NCBI RefSeq assembly: GCF_910589235.1
Contig: NC_060964.1
Span: 2,946,490 to 3,010,489 of the forward strand
Length of the DNA: 64,000 nucleotides
From: Vespa crabro
Lineage: Eukaryota; Arthropoda; Insecta; Hymenoptera; Vespidae
Direction: 5' to 3'
Position 1 is the first letter of the stretch. Each line of letters starts with the position of its first letter. The notes under the pieces are model-generated. The model saw only the letters and a program-made list of their open reading frames with translations. It was not told the DNA's origin and made no database searches. Made by a program: the position numbers and the translations under genes. Below, one piece after another: positions 1 to 33,902 of the stretch.

Positions 1-2464
1 TATATATATATATATACACACACACATACACACAAATGTCGGTTACGTTATAAGTTCTCCATAGCGGGGGCGTATATAAGTCCCAATCACAATGATGCAA
101 TTTAAAATAAGTAACAGGAATCATGTCTGAAAATTGCCAAACTGTAAGCATTCTTAACAAAATTTGTTCAAACTAAATGCATACGTATAATATCGTTGCG
201 TTTATATATGTGTCAATGTGTAACTTTTGAGTTTAATCAATTTGGATTTTATCATTGATCGAATTGATCGGTAATGCTTTTTCGACAATGTATCGCTATG
301 TACATTAAATGATAATTTTACAGAATAAAACTATACGGAATGTATTCATGTCTACATTTAATTTACATCACTTTTATGAACTTTCATTAAAGATTATTTC
401 TGAACTTTCAATAGAAGATTTCTGAATAGTATAATTTCCTATATATCGATACTTTCAATTATAATGTAATAATACAAAAGGTAATTGCACGTGGTTTCCT
501 TTCGTCTTTAAGAGAGAAGGAGAAAGAGAAAGATAGATTGTTTTTTTAAAAAATGTTACTTCAATCAAACGTTACTCATATAAGTATCTAAACGCTAGTT
601 CAACGCGCGTGCGAAAAATCTTATCTTTCCCTTCTTGGAATTTGAAAAAAAAAAGAAGGAGGAGAAAAAGAAAGACAAAATAAAATAAAATAAAAAAATA
701 TAAAATAAACGAGAGAAAGAAAAATTAAACATTCTAAGCTTTCACTCAGAGTTCATAAAGAACTCATTCAATCAAAATAAAAAGAAAAAGAATTCAGGAA
801 AAAGATTCGAGATTCGATGAAAGATCGGGAAAAGTGATATTGAAATGATCACGTGACCACAATGCAAGAAAAGCAAATTCTCATTTCTTCGGCACCTTTC
901 CAACATGACTGTCATGATCCTCGTGACCGGTGATTAGATTTCCTTCGTGTTATCGATCGAAACGCCAATGTATGCATGTAGATACGCATTTCTCACGAAT
1001 GGTTTTTAAGCCAAGGACTCTTTCATCGCCATTGTGAATTATTGCTCGTTAATAAACGCAATGCGTTTACATCTATTTTTAACATTAACTTGTCTTGTAA
1101 AAAAAAAAATATTTAATATTGTATTACCATCGGGACAGTTTTTTTTTTTTTTTTTTTTTTAATAAAAGTCATGTTTCATGATTTATTTTTAGAACGGAGA
1201 TATGTTGAAGGATTGAAAAGAAAATTAAGAAAAATATTTAAATCGATATATTAAATCGAATAATATTAATAACAAAATGGTTATTAATATTATTGAAATT
1301 TGCGTTATTTTATATCTAAATAAACAATATAACAATATTGTGTTAATTGAAATGTTTTAGCATTGAAAATACTGAAATTAATTATTACGAACGATTTAAT
1401 ATATATATTTCATAATAATAAACAACAAAGTATTCTATATTTTTTAATAAAAACTTCAAACATCATACTTACTTGGCCAACCCAAAATATTTCATTAATC
1501 TCACTTTTCTGTTTTTTGATATACTTTACTATAACTTCGAAGGTAAAAAAAAAAAAAAGGCTCATCTAAAACTAACGAATGCACAAAGTAATAAACCAAA
1601 AGAGTATCTACAGTGTCTTATTACCAACGGAGTACGGGACATTAGCCGCGAAATGCGTCTCGCATTTCGGTCAGATTTCCTCTTCTTGATCTCGTCTCCT
1701 TGTCATTATGCTCGACCTCTCTAATCGCGTTTCTTCGCGGTGGACCAAGAGTACCGTGACCCGGTAGTTTGCTCTCGAATTTCATACATTCACCGTTTGC
1801 CGCGTTCACTTCAACGCCATACTATTACTATACTATACTATGACAAGAGTCAACCTATCCCAATTCTCGATGGTTTCCTTTCGATCGACGTTTATTGCTT
1901 CTCCTCCTCATACGCGACAACTATTTCAACTATCTATTCCGATTACCATCATCCTGCCTACTTGTCTTACCATTTACTAGGAAAATTTGAGGTTTCAAAA
2001 TATACGTCATTCTAAACCACAAAATCCCCCAAATCTCTTTAAATCGGTCAAAACTTCTTAACTGATTTTAAATATAAATTATTACCTCTTTGATAATAAA
2101 TTTTAATTAATAAAACATTTTTCCAACAATTATCACTGCGATCGCGTTGTAACATGTAAAACATTGTAAAGCGAAGTTAATAAAAATAACTATACATTTG
2201 AAAAGAGAAGAAAATAAAAACGCAAGTGAAATCGAAAAGTAGCCTTTTTATACGTCATATAGCTGTCATCTTTATTTTTTCTTATCAGTGTTGTGAAAAA
2301 AAAAAAATAAATAAGTAAATAGAATAAAAAGTATACTTTCCAAATGGAGAGAAAAAGTGAAAAGAATGAAAATAAAAATAAAATTGAAAATTAATTTAAA
2401 CTTGAATCTTGTTACAAGTCCAAGAAGATTCTTCAATGATCCACCAAGAAATTTGTATATAATA

Positions 2465-2503
<39 letters not shown>

Positions 2504-3500
2504 TAAAGATCAAATTGAAATGATTTCGAAGATTGATTAGAATTCTCTTTGACTAGGTAATCACATTTAAGAAAACGAGTCTTGCGGTTACGAGGTAAGA
2601 GTTGATAAGTCCGTACGTCGTAGCTTTCATTGAAATCTGTTAACCTTAACCCTTATCACCACTGAAGCAACAACGAGGAAATTTTTAATGATGTCGCTCT
2701 ATACACTATCTTAAAAAAGTCGTCACTTATTATCGAATTTTTCTTCAGATTTCTGTTCAGCAACGAAGTAAAATGTCGCTGTTTATTATCTTTTTCCTAT
2801 TAGTATTGATAAAAATTCAAAAACTATCATACTTCAGTGCAAACAAATTGTTTTCATATAAGTTGCTCTTCGTTGGAAAAAATGTTTTAAAAAAAAATAT
2901 AATAAAGAACGCGAAACGTTAAATAATCATTTTTCCTTTTTCTATTATCGAAAAGAATCCGTTCGTAATAAGAATAAAAGAGAAGACGTATTACACATAA
3001 TTTAAAGAAACAAATAAATAAATAAATAAATAATAATTAAATAAAAATCAATGGGAAAAAAGTAAGAAAGATAGAAAGAAATTTTTCCCCTCTTTCTATT
3101 AACAATGAGAGTTTATTCGGAATAATAAAAAAAAAAAATAAAAATAAAAAAAATAAAAATAAAAATAAAAAAGAAAAAAAAGAAGAAGAAAAAAGAAAAG
3201 AAAAGAAAAGAAGAAAAAAAAGCAAAATAATTAAATATAAAAACCTAATAAATAATTATACGTATAAACTATATTAAGATTTATGGTTATTTCTTTTTCT
3301 TTTTTTCATCTCTATTATTCAAGAGAGTCTATTCAGAATAATAATAAAAGAAGACGATATATATCGTCATCGTGTTAATCCATTGTAGTCTGGTTTCCAT
3401 GCATCCTGCAATAGAGTTTAAGTAGAAGCGAGACGATCGTGGAAAAGTGGTGAACAACCCCACCTGGCAGCGTTGTTCCGGGCGCGGCCTTTCCCCTCGG
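1..3500. other. Intergenic, no gene seen
   Basis: AT-rich sequence with homopolymer runs, a (TA)n(CA)n tract at the left edge, a poly-T run near 1139-1160 and a (TA)n at about 2468-2498. Short open frames at 1363-2015 have no recognisable domain, signal peptide or splice context. A slightly GC-richer block at 1610-1830 contains a 9-bp perfect inverted repeat with a 3-base loop near 1648-1668. A mariner-end-like motif lies at 1468-1489. Confidence 0.6.
1468..1489 (-). mobile_element. Mariner-end-like motif (fragment)
   Basis: Read on the minus strand the sequence is TTTTGGGTTGGCCAAGTAAG, preceded by TA. This resembles the terminal inverted repeats of mellifera-type mariner elements (TTGGGTTGGC followed by AAGT). 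The interior would extend towards lower coordinates. I found no matching second end and no transposase, so this is at most a relic or a MITE end. Confidence 0.3.
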
Positions 3501-3502
3501 TC

Positions 3503-3508
3503 TATAAA
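3503..3508 (+). promoter_or_regulatory. TATA box of the Gln/Ala-rich secreted protein gene
   Basis: TATAAA lies in a locally GC-rich block. A possible initiator (ACATTC, A at 3536) is 33 bp downstream, leaving a 5' leader of about 34 nt before the ATG at 3570. The spacing is normal for insect TATA promoters. The strongest support is the co-occurrence with an ATG and a consensus splice donor immediately after. Confidence 0.6.
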
Positions 3509-3569
3509 GCTACGAGAAATCCACTTCCACCGAACATTCGCTCGCCGCCTCGTCACTCATTTACTCACC

Positions 3570-24964
<21,395 letters not shown>

Positions 24965-25921
24965 AAATCGTATATCTATCTTCGTTCTTATTGTTTTTAT
25001 CCAACGTTAATGGATAAAATCGGTAATGGAACGAAATCGAAATTGATGATATTAGGAAAAAAAGAAAAAAATTTATACAAATTATCGAAATGATTGAATT
25101 GAATTAGAGAGGAAAAAGAAAGGAAAGAAAAAAAGTCTAAATTATAAAATTCTCGAACGAAGTTTATTATTACCGATAGTATCCATACGTTCTTTTTTTT
25201 TTTTAACTATCTTGACACTTCCTTAAACGTTCATACGCATACGAAGCACCATAAACATATAATCTTTCTATTCCCTAATCCTCTAACAATATGACGGAAT
25301 TATATACAAATAGTTCACTTTATTTTTATATCATCCGCTATAATAATAACGATTACATCATTTTTGGTCACAACTTGTATAACGTAATGGCTCTTTTGGA
25401 TAATTATTTTCCTTGCAATTTCGAGCTCCTGTTCTTTTTCTTTTTTATTCTTTTTATTTTCTTATTTCTTTTTTTTTTGTATGCGCGTATGTGTGTATGT
25501 GCGTGATTATTACTCTTTCTCTTAAACTGTTTGCTTATACGTTTACACATTTATCCGTTACAGCATTTCGTAATAATTTTACTTTCAATTACTATTCCTT
25601 GTCGTTAACTCCGTTCAAACGGATGTTAATTTAATAGATAAAATATAAAATATTGCCACTACTCCACATGAAAAAGAACAATCATAACTCGTTAATATAT
25701 AACCAATACAGAACATCTTGTAAAACTAATCTAAAAGTTTGAACGAATTTGGAAATAATCTACAAAAATGATGATGATGATGATTACTATTATTATCATT
25801 ATTTTTATTATATATATAATTATAATAATTATTATTATTAATATTATTACTATTATATATCTGTAGATGGTAAGTGTGCTGACGGTGCTGAGTCGGATGA
25901 TTTATTAATTTATATTCACTT

Positions 25922-25951
25922 TGTAAATATTAGATTTTTTAAACGAATAAA
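25922..25951 (+). terminator. Candidate poly(A) signal with Pumilio-type element
   Basis: AATAAA at 25946-25951 is the first good hexamer about 1 kb after the stop codon at 24962-24964. TGTAAATA at 25922-25929 matches the Pumilio consensus UGUANAUA. Both would lie in a long 3' UTR of the Gln/Ala-rich gene. Earlier variant signals cannot be excluded. Confidence 0.4.
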
Positions 25952-27026
25952 AATGTTTAAAAATCCATATACTTTCTCTCTCTTTCTCTCTCTCTCTCTC
26001 TCTTTTTCATTTCTATCCACCAATCGAAATAATAACGTAATTGTCCTCTCACATTTTTTTTTCATACTCTCGGCATTAACTCGTGATCCAAAAAGAAAAG
26101 GTTTACTTTTACGAAAACACTTGCAATCATAATGTGAAAGATCAAATCATTCATTAAAAATGATCGAATTTTTGCATCGAATCGATGCAATTCAAAAGCC
26201 TCGCTAAATTACTGATCGTTACTCATCAATGACACTATCTGTTACTGAACTAATTGATTTCATTACGAAATCAAATGAAATTGATTATATAATATTATTA
26301 TCAAAAAATGTCTATAAAAAGTTATTCAAAAAAAAAAAAGTAATAATTTTAATTTCACAGATGAAAAAATATGACACAAAAAAAAATAAAAAAGTAACGT
26401 GCCTGAGAGAGCTCACATATAATAATAATTATATAATGATTACAGATAGATAGATAGAAAAAAAATTATTACAAATTATCAACGTAAAAATATTAATTAT
26501 ATGAAGTTGTTTAATTAGTAAATAAATGTATAGATATCCATTTACAAAATTAATATATATACATGTAAATTAAATTAATATATAAACATTAAAAAAATAA
26601 TTATTAATAATTATTATTATCTATTGGAAAAAGAAATTAACAATAATTACAAACATACGATTTGAATTATTCTAAATTATTTTTAATTAATTGATATCAA
26701 ATCAATTTGTCCATAATAATTTGTCGAAATAGTGTTGATTTCACGTTATTTAATACGCTATTAATAATCTTTTTTATCGACGATCAACGTTCGCAAGATC
26801 ATAAATAAAGTAAAGTACATTTGGTAATCTCAAAACTTGTATCAAAGATAAATGTACTGTAATGGAGAAAGAGATAAGATCGTCTTGTTACCCTCAACTC
26901 TGATTCAACAGAAGATGCTGCCTCTGTGACTTTCGACGCAAGAATGATACATATGTATAATCGTTCGATATAAACGAAGGAAAAAATTGGAGATCAAAAA
27001 GTATATAAACAGACATATAAGAAGAA

Positions 27027-27198
<172 letters not shown>

Positions 27199-27543
27199 CA
27201 TATAAATGTGTACATGCAAATCCTATATAGAGATTTATCGTCAACTAATTTCTTGTCCAACGAATGGAAATGTTTCGTCGTTACATTTTAAAGTAGGACT
27301 TTTATATAGTTATAACAGCTTCATATTTCGATGTAAGTACTATGTATATTACACGACAAAGCCGGCTTTAAAGAAGGATACGAACTGGAGAGTTGTCGGA
27401 TTATATTCAATATCCGGTTTATGGAGAATAAGAGAACGGAATAAGGATGACTCGTTCGATTTCACATACTCGTCGATATAACAACGTTGTATGGATATGT
27501 TTTTTACAAAGTTATTTCGATCATTTTAACAATTATTTTTTAA

Positions 27544-27559
27544 TATTCCTTATTATTTG

Positions 27560-27600
<41 letters not shown>

Positions 27601-27680
27601 CTATTCCTTATTATTTGCTATATATATATATATATATATATATACACGCACACACACACATACATGCATACACACACACA
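27544..27680. repeat. Duplicated TA array with (CA)n
   Basis: TATTCCTTATTATTTGCTA plus a TA array occurs twice, at 27544 and 27603 (59-bp offset). The second copy runs into CA repeats. Confidence 0.85.
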
Positions 27681-28564
27681 TTTTTTAATAACTTATTATA
27701 TATACATATTTTTAATAATTGATATAATTAAGTTATATAATTTTATTCTATAAACATATAAATTTAATATACGATTCTTATTTGATTTTTATTCAGTATC
27801 GAGCATAAAAGAGAACGATAAAAAAAATAAAAAGAAACAAAAGTAATAGAATTAAAAAGTGAAAAATTCGTAAACTTATTTAAATTTCTTTACACGATCA
27901 AACAACAAAGAGATGGTGACGTTTTCTTAAAAAGAAAAAAGAAAAAAAAATGGAAAAGAAAAAGAAAAAATACAAAGAAAAGTAAAAGACAGTACTTTCA
28001 CGAAAAACGATGAATGCGATCGGTGCATTTGCGATTAACATTAAACGAACGCCATAAGAATATTTATTTAGTTCGAAATACGACCGAAGTAAAAATATTT
28101 TTTTAGGCCGAGGCAGAATAATAATACCAAAAAAAAAAAGAGAAAAAAGGAAGAAGAAAGAAAAAAAATAAAGAGAGGAGGAGAAGAAGAAAAGAGAAGA
28201 GGTTTTATGCTGTGGGCACAGCGGCAATTCGAAGATCCTGTATTACGAGAACATACCGATTACACAACGAAGGACAACCAGTTTTCTGGGCGTTAACTTA
28301 GCTCCTACATACAAAGCCTTCCCGTTCGCGTTTGCTTTACTTTCGGTTTCAGTGACCACACACATATAAAAGAACGAAAGAAAGAAAAAGATAAAAAAAA
28401 AAATACGAAAAGAGACGAAGAACCAATAACAAAGAGAAAGAACAGTAGTGACAGAATGAGGATGATGGTCGATCCTATAAAAGGATCTTATTTTTCACGC
28501 ATCGAATGATAATCAACCATGAAATGAATTTTGATACTTCATAAACAAAAAATAATAATGTATA

Positions 28565-28663
28565 ATGTGTGTGTATGTGTGTATGTGTGTGTATGTGTGT
28601 ATATGTGTGTATGTGTGTGTATGTGTGTGTATGTGTGTATGCGTGTGTATATGTGTGTGTGTG
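28565..28663. repeat. (TGTGTATG)n array
   Basis: TG-rich array with a regular TATG interruption every 8 to 10 bases. Confidence 0.9.
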
Positions 28664-29469
28664 TTGAAAGACGATGATAGTGTTATTTTTTTCTCTATAA
28701 AGGATCAAAATTTATATCATGACTCCGGATCCAAACATTAAGGGCGTGTTATTGAAGTCATTTAGAATTGAAGTTGTTTAATAAATATATGTCCGTAAAT
28801 GCTTCCCTAACGAGGACTATAACCACTTAAAGTTAATATAAAATATTTTTAAGAAAAGAAAAAAATAAGACATTTAATGAGATATTTCATTTAACTTGTT
28901 TATTTAAAAATCCATTAGAAGTTGTTCAAAATTTATATGCAGATTTAATACAAAGTCTTGTCTTGCGTAAAAGTGATCTATGTAATAACTTGTCCCAACA
29001 TACCATGAGAATTTCTTATTTGCATTGCCGCATTTATAATTCTATTTATAAGTTCTACTATTAGACTAAACTATTAATTTTATATGACGCCATAAGAATG
29101 TAATCCAAGGGCCAAAAAAACGCTTTAAATACCTTTTTTTCTTTCCCTTATCGCATATTCAAATTAATTTTCAATGATTATAATTCTGTTAGGAACAATT
29201 TCAATTCTAAATAATTTCAATAAGAAACATTCTGTGTATATATTTACACACACACACACACACATCAAAGAAAAAATATATATAGCATATGTAGTTCTAT
29301 ATATATTTTATATATGTACATGTAATCAAAAATTTATGTACTTGTTACAAAAAAATATAAATAAAAACTAAATTAATTCACATTACTTAAATGAATTAAG
29401 AAAAATCTTATAATAAATTAATTAAATTAATTAAAAATAATTTCTTATTTTATTTCATCCAACATTCTA

Positions 29470-29518
29470 ATTTGTATATATATTATGTATATAATATATA
29501 TTATATATATATAATATG

Positions 29519-29557
<39 letters not shown>

Positions 29558-29560
29558 TGA
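29470..29560. repeat. (TA)n(TG)n array
   Basis: Imperfect TA repeats followed by a short TG run. Confidence 0.85.
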
Positions 29561-30009
29561 AATAGATCAGTGCAATAACGAAGGATGTTAAAATATTTCT
29601 TATGGATCTGATTTAAAACGCTTTCGATGTTAATAACTAATGAAAAGAGACTTCATTAAGATCAGTAATCAATCATAATAGATTTTTAATATGAAAGTAC
29701 TTTGGTAATAGATCGAAGGACAATAAACATGTCGATTAAAAATAATATTAAAAGCAAAAGAAAGTTATCGTACCTTCTAATTCTAATTTTTTTTTTCCTT
29801 TCCATCGTCTGATCATGATATAATCTTAAATTTCTTGTTTCTTCTTTTTCCTCTTCTTCTTCCTCCATTACGTAGCCGAACCATCAATTTTAAAAGAACA
29901 ATTACAAATAACATCGAATTAAATTTGACCTAGAGAAGATCTTTGTTACTGTAATCATAAAACAATCACACCGCGTCGCGGTATTATTTAAGAACAAATC
30001 GTAAAAAAT

Positions 30010-30350
30010 TAAGAAAATTTTCTTTCATTTCTATCAACCTTAAAAAAAACAAATATGAATGATTAAAAATATTAAAAATATAAAATCATGAAGACTGAAC
30101 ATAAATTCGAATAAAATTTTCTTTTATTTTCTAATAATCTTCAAAATAAATACGGATAATAATAACAAAGAAGTTATCAAGATAAATACAAAAAATTAAT
30201 ACAATTTTCTTTCGTTTCTATAAACTTTAAAAACGAATACAACTAATTAAATATAAATACGAATAAATAATTTTTATTCGTTTCTATTAACCTTAAAAAT
30301 AAATCGTTCAAATAAAAAACAATATATCCGAATTCGTTCTAATTTCAACT
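30010..30350. repeat. Degenerate tandem repeat, about 70-100 bp units
   Basis: A segment of the type AATTTTCTTTCGTTTCTAT followed by AACCTTAAAAA and A-rich sequence recurs near 30017, 30114, 30200 and 30272, with a weaker copy near 30336. Confidence 0.5.
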
Positions 30351-32879
30351 AACTTAAAAAATAACGTAGAAAAACTAAAAAATAAAAAAAAAAGGAAGTA
30401 AAGTAAATTTGCAAGCAAAGAGATTTAACCGTTCGTATCGAATGCGAGCACAAGAGTGAAAGGTGATTTCTTCATGAGACGAAAATTGAAGTGTAAGTCT
30501 TCGCGCGATTACAAGTTCCGATTGGTGTTTCCAAATGCATCCCACGAATGATCGTGCTCGAATAACGTGATCGGAATCCATTAACTTACATTGATCGATA
30601 TCTCTAGCAATCTTGAAGTCATATTATTACGTATATTAACTATATTTATAACGCTTTATCTTTCGTATACTTATCGTTTCGTAACGCATAATACTTACAA
30701 ACGATCGAATAAAACAAAAAGATATCTCGACGATGTATATATCAATAAACGATTGACATTTCCATGAAATAAAATGTGATATTATGAAAGTAAACTCATT
30801 AAGCCAATGTCAAGGTCAAGAACTCGATTTTGATAACTCCGTATCCTATATGAAAATGAAATCTTTTTCAATTTTCATTAAATTTCTTTCTCACGTATAT
30901 ATAAATTATCGCCTTCACAATTTTTATGAGGAATAATAAAAACGAATTTTTCGAAGGAACTCGACCTACATAAGCCAGACGTAAAAAAATATGCTTATAT
31001 GCATATAAAAAATATATTCGCAATTGAATTTACAATTTTATTCTCGTTAGACGAACGAAATGTTTTAACTTTCCAATAAATATATATGTTTATATATATA
31101 ATAAATGTATTTATGTACGATATGTCCTTTATTGTTATAGTCAATCAAAGCATCCAGACGCAACCTCAAAAATTTTCACGTATTACATATCTCTTCTAAA
31201 TATTATTATGATATATATTATTATATATTATATACTTATATACTTATATTACTATATATTATATACTTATATATAAAAAGAGTTCGTGATAAATAATAGG
31301 AATAGAATTTGTCGAATAAACGAATTTTGAGGTTATGAAGGAAAATTATGTAAATTGAAAATATTCAATTATTTTATTAATTACTCAAGCTCCTTTTTTA
31401 TGAAATATAAGATCAAGATCGTTTAATTTCAGTTGAAAGATCTATGTATTTGTGCTTCCACCGATAAATTGTTAGATAAGACAGAGATTGCTTGAAAATA
31501 TTACGAAAGCTGACGATCACGACGAACAAGGTGAAGATCGATTTCTCGATTGGCGAACTTTCAATGACGATAGATCAACTTCAATCGATCCTTTCTCGTC
31601 TTTGTTTTTCTCGAAAAACTTGAATAAGAGAGGCTCGTCCAATTGCGAACATCTCTTCCTTTCACCAACTTAATAGGCGTGGTTTCAATATTTAGTTTCA
31701 TTACAATCGAAATTCTATCGTCAGAAGGTCAAGGACACGATCCAATTTAACGAATACAAATATACTAAAAATATTTGAAAATAATACATTATTTTCTTTT
31801 CTTTTTGTTTTCGGGCTGCTTCACTGCTCACAAAATCGACCTAATTTATTTTAAAGATAAAAAGAACCGGTTTTTACTTTCATATTAGTGAGTATAGGTT
31901 ATTTGTGCTTATATACTGATATTCAGATAACATCGATATAAGTTACATAATCTTTATATCCGATTTATATGTAAGTATATAAATAAATACGAAAAAAAGA
32001 ATATATCATTCAGTTATGAATTTGAAGTAAATAAATCGTCACTATTATTTTTATGAAATTTTCATAGATTTAATCTATTAAATAGAAGTAAGAAAAAAAA
32101 GGATTTTTTTTTTATTTACGTACACGTGTAGACATTAAATATCGATATTTATAATTCGTTTCTGTATTATGTAACCGAATTACCGGCATTTTTTTACGAA
32201 ACATTCAAAAATTTAATACAATTAGACAAAAGCAAAAAAAAAGAACGAAAATGAAAAAAAAAAATAAAGATCCTTTTCACTTTTTAAGGACAAAGAATGA
32301 AGAATATTTCGTTAGTATTCTGAAATTTACACGAGCATCCAAAGCCATCGAGAGTTGAATTTCAATGAATCAACAAAAAGAAGGCATCGACCTAGTCGAA
32401 TTCTGGCAGTTTTCACTTTCAGACGATCCGTTGTCAATTCTCTTTGGTATATTGGGTTACCAATACGTACTCTCTGGTAATCATTAAACTAGAATAGAGA
32501 AGGTGCGACGTGAGAAGGTGTGGCGTAATCGTTCGAATATGTAAAAATCAGATGACGTCTGCTACTTTTTTCTTCCTTTCTTTGTTCTTTTTTTTCCCCC
32601 CTTTTTAACTGCCAAGTCCTCGTATCCTAGGAACACCTCAGGAGAAATTTTGTTTAATGAACGTTAAAGTCACGTGATACGACCCACAATGATAATCAGA
32701 TGGATTAGAAAGTGGCTCATTTCTTCTTTCGTGAATTATTTAAATAAAAAACAAAACAAAAAATCTTAAAATATAGAATATGTTTTATTAATTGAGGTCA
32801 TTTAATTAGGAGTTTTATTAATAGGGGTAAACGACTTCAGTAAAGAAAAGTCAGCGATACGAATGAGTTTTGATAAAAA

Positions 32880-33095
32880 AGAACGATTTTTTGAAAAATG
32901 TTTGCTTGTTCATGTACGAGCTTATGCGGACAGTTGAAATATTGATGGAAAGTAAAAAGAAAAAGAAAAAAAAATTGCTTGAAAAAAATGTTTTCTTATC
33001 GTGTAACATATCTTCCGCAAAGACTCTCAGACTTTTGAAATATTGTTGGAAAGTAAAAAAAAGATTTGCTTGAAAAATGTTTTCTTTCCCCTGTA
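32880..33095. repeat. Three-copy tandem repeat, about 90-100 bp units
   Basis: TTGAAAAATGTTTGCTT near 32891 recurs near 32980 and 33070. GAAATATTGATGGAAAGTAA near 32936 recurs near 33037 with one change. Confidence 0.6.
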
Positions 33096-33330
33096 TGAAT
33101 TTTCTTCTTTTTCGTTATTTTTCTTTTTTTCATTTTTTTTCAGGAACGTAAAGAAGTACCGATCATTTTGAATGTCCGTGGACTAATTAAAAGTTACGAA
33201 AGTTGATCGTATTCATCATCGAGAATGACACTAACGTGATGTCGCGATGAAGGTGGTTTCACGAATATGCTTCAAGTAGAAACGACCCAATTCTCGTTGG
33301 ACCTGTGGGCCTCGTAAACGTGAAAGATGT

Positions 33331-33366
33331 GGGGTGGGGTCTAGTGGTAAGGGAAGGGGGGAGGGC
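33331..33366 (+). promoter_or_regulatory. G-rich tract, possible G-quadruplex, upstream of a TATA box
   Basis: Five runs of three or more G (GGGG, GGGG, GGG, GGGGG, GGG) within 36 bases, about 60-95 bp upstream of the TATA box of the cuticle-like gene. Exceptional in this AT-rich sequence. The function as quadruplex or as a site for G-binding factors (GAGA/Sp/KLF-type) is inference. Confidence 0.5.
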
Positions 33367-33426
33367 TGGTAAACTGCCTTCATCTTTTTTCGTTGGGAGG
33401 GGCCCATCGGTACCACCACGTGGACA

Positions 33427-33465
33427 TATAAGCACGGCTGGATAGCATCGATGGCACACAGTCAC
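33427..33465 (+). promoter_or_regulatory. TATA box and initiator of the 439-aa cuticle-like gene
   Basis: TATAAG at 33427-33432, with an ACAGTC initiator-like sequence whose A at 33460 lies 33 bp downstream. A noncoding exon 1 (about 33460-33544) would end at AAG|GTGATT and splice to 33902, just before the ATG. Confidence 0.65.
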
Positions 33466-33902
33466 TTACAACCCTTTGCTTGCTTCGTGCATCACGAGAC
33501 AGCGAAGATTTAAACTTGACTTGAGTCTAAGGCAATTTCGGAAGGTGATTGAAATAATATCATTAAAAAATTCCGTTAGACCATTTCTTATTATCATTTA
33601 TATTCAAATTACGTAAAAATATTGTAGCAATTGTTTTCAAATATTTTTTATAACATGTTATCGAAGGAAAATTTTTTATTTGTCAAACAATATGTCTGAT
33701 GATAGTTATTATATAGTATTATTTAATTTTATATTATACTTACTATATCTTATGTCTTTGGGAGAAAAGTTAAAGAACATTGTGTGCCAAGTTATTCTTT
33801 TCCTAAAAAATATTATCCTAAATCATAGTCTAGATCTTCAAGGAAAAGAGTAAAGTGAAAAAAAAAGTGAATAATTATCGAGAGTGTGATTTGAATTTCA
33901 GA

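Noticed and set aside
28361..28530. TATAAAAG with a short ORF (MRMMVDPIKG)
   Set aside because: No initiator at the right distance, a 17-codon ORF and no plausible splice partner found.
31488..31673. 61-codon ORF
   Set aside because: Looks less repetitive than most, but has no domain, signal peptide or promoter. It could be a noncoding transcript at best.
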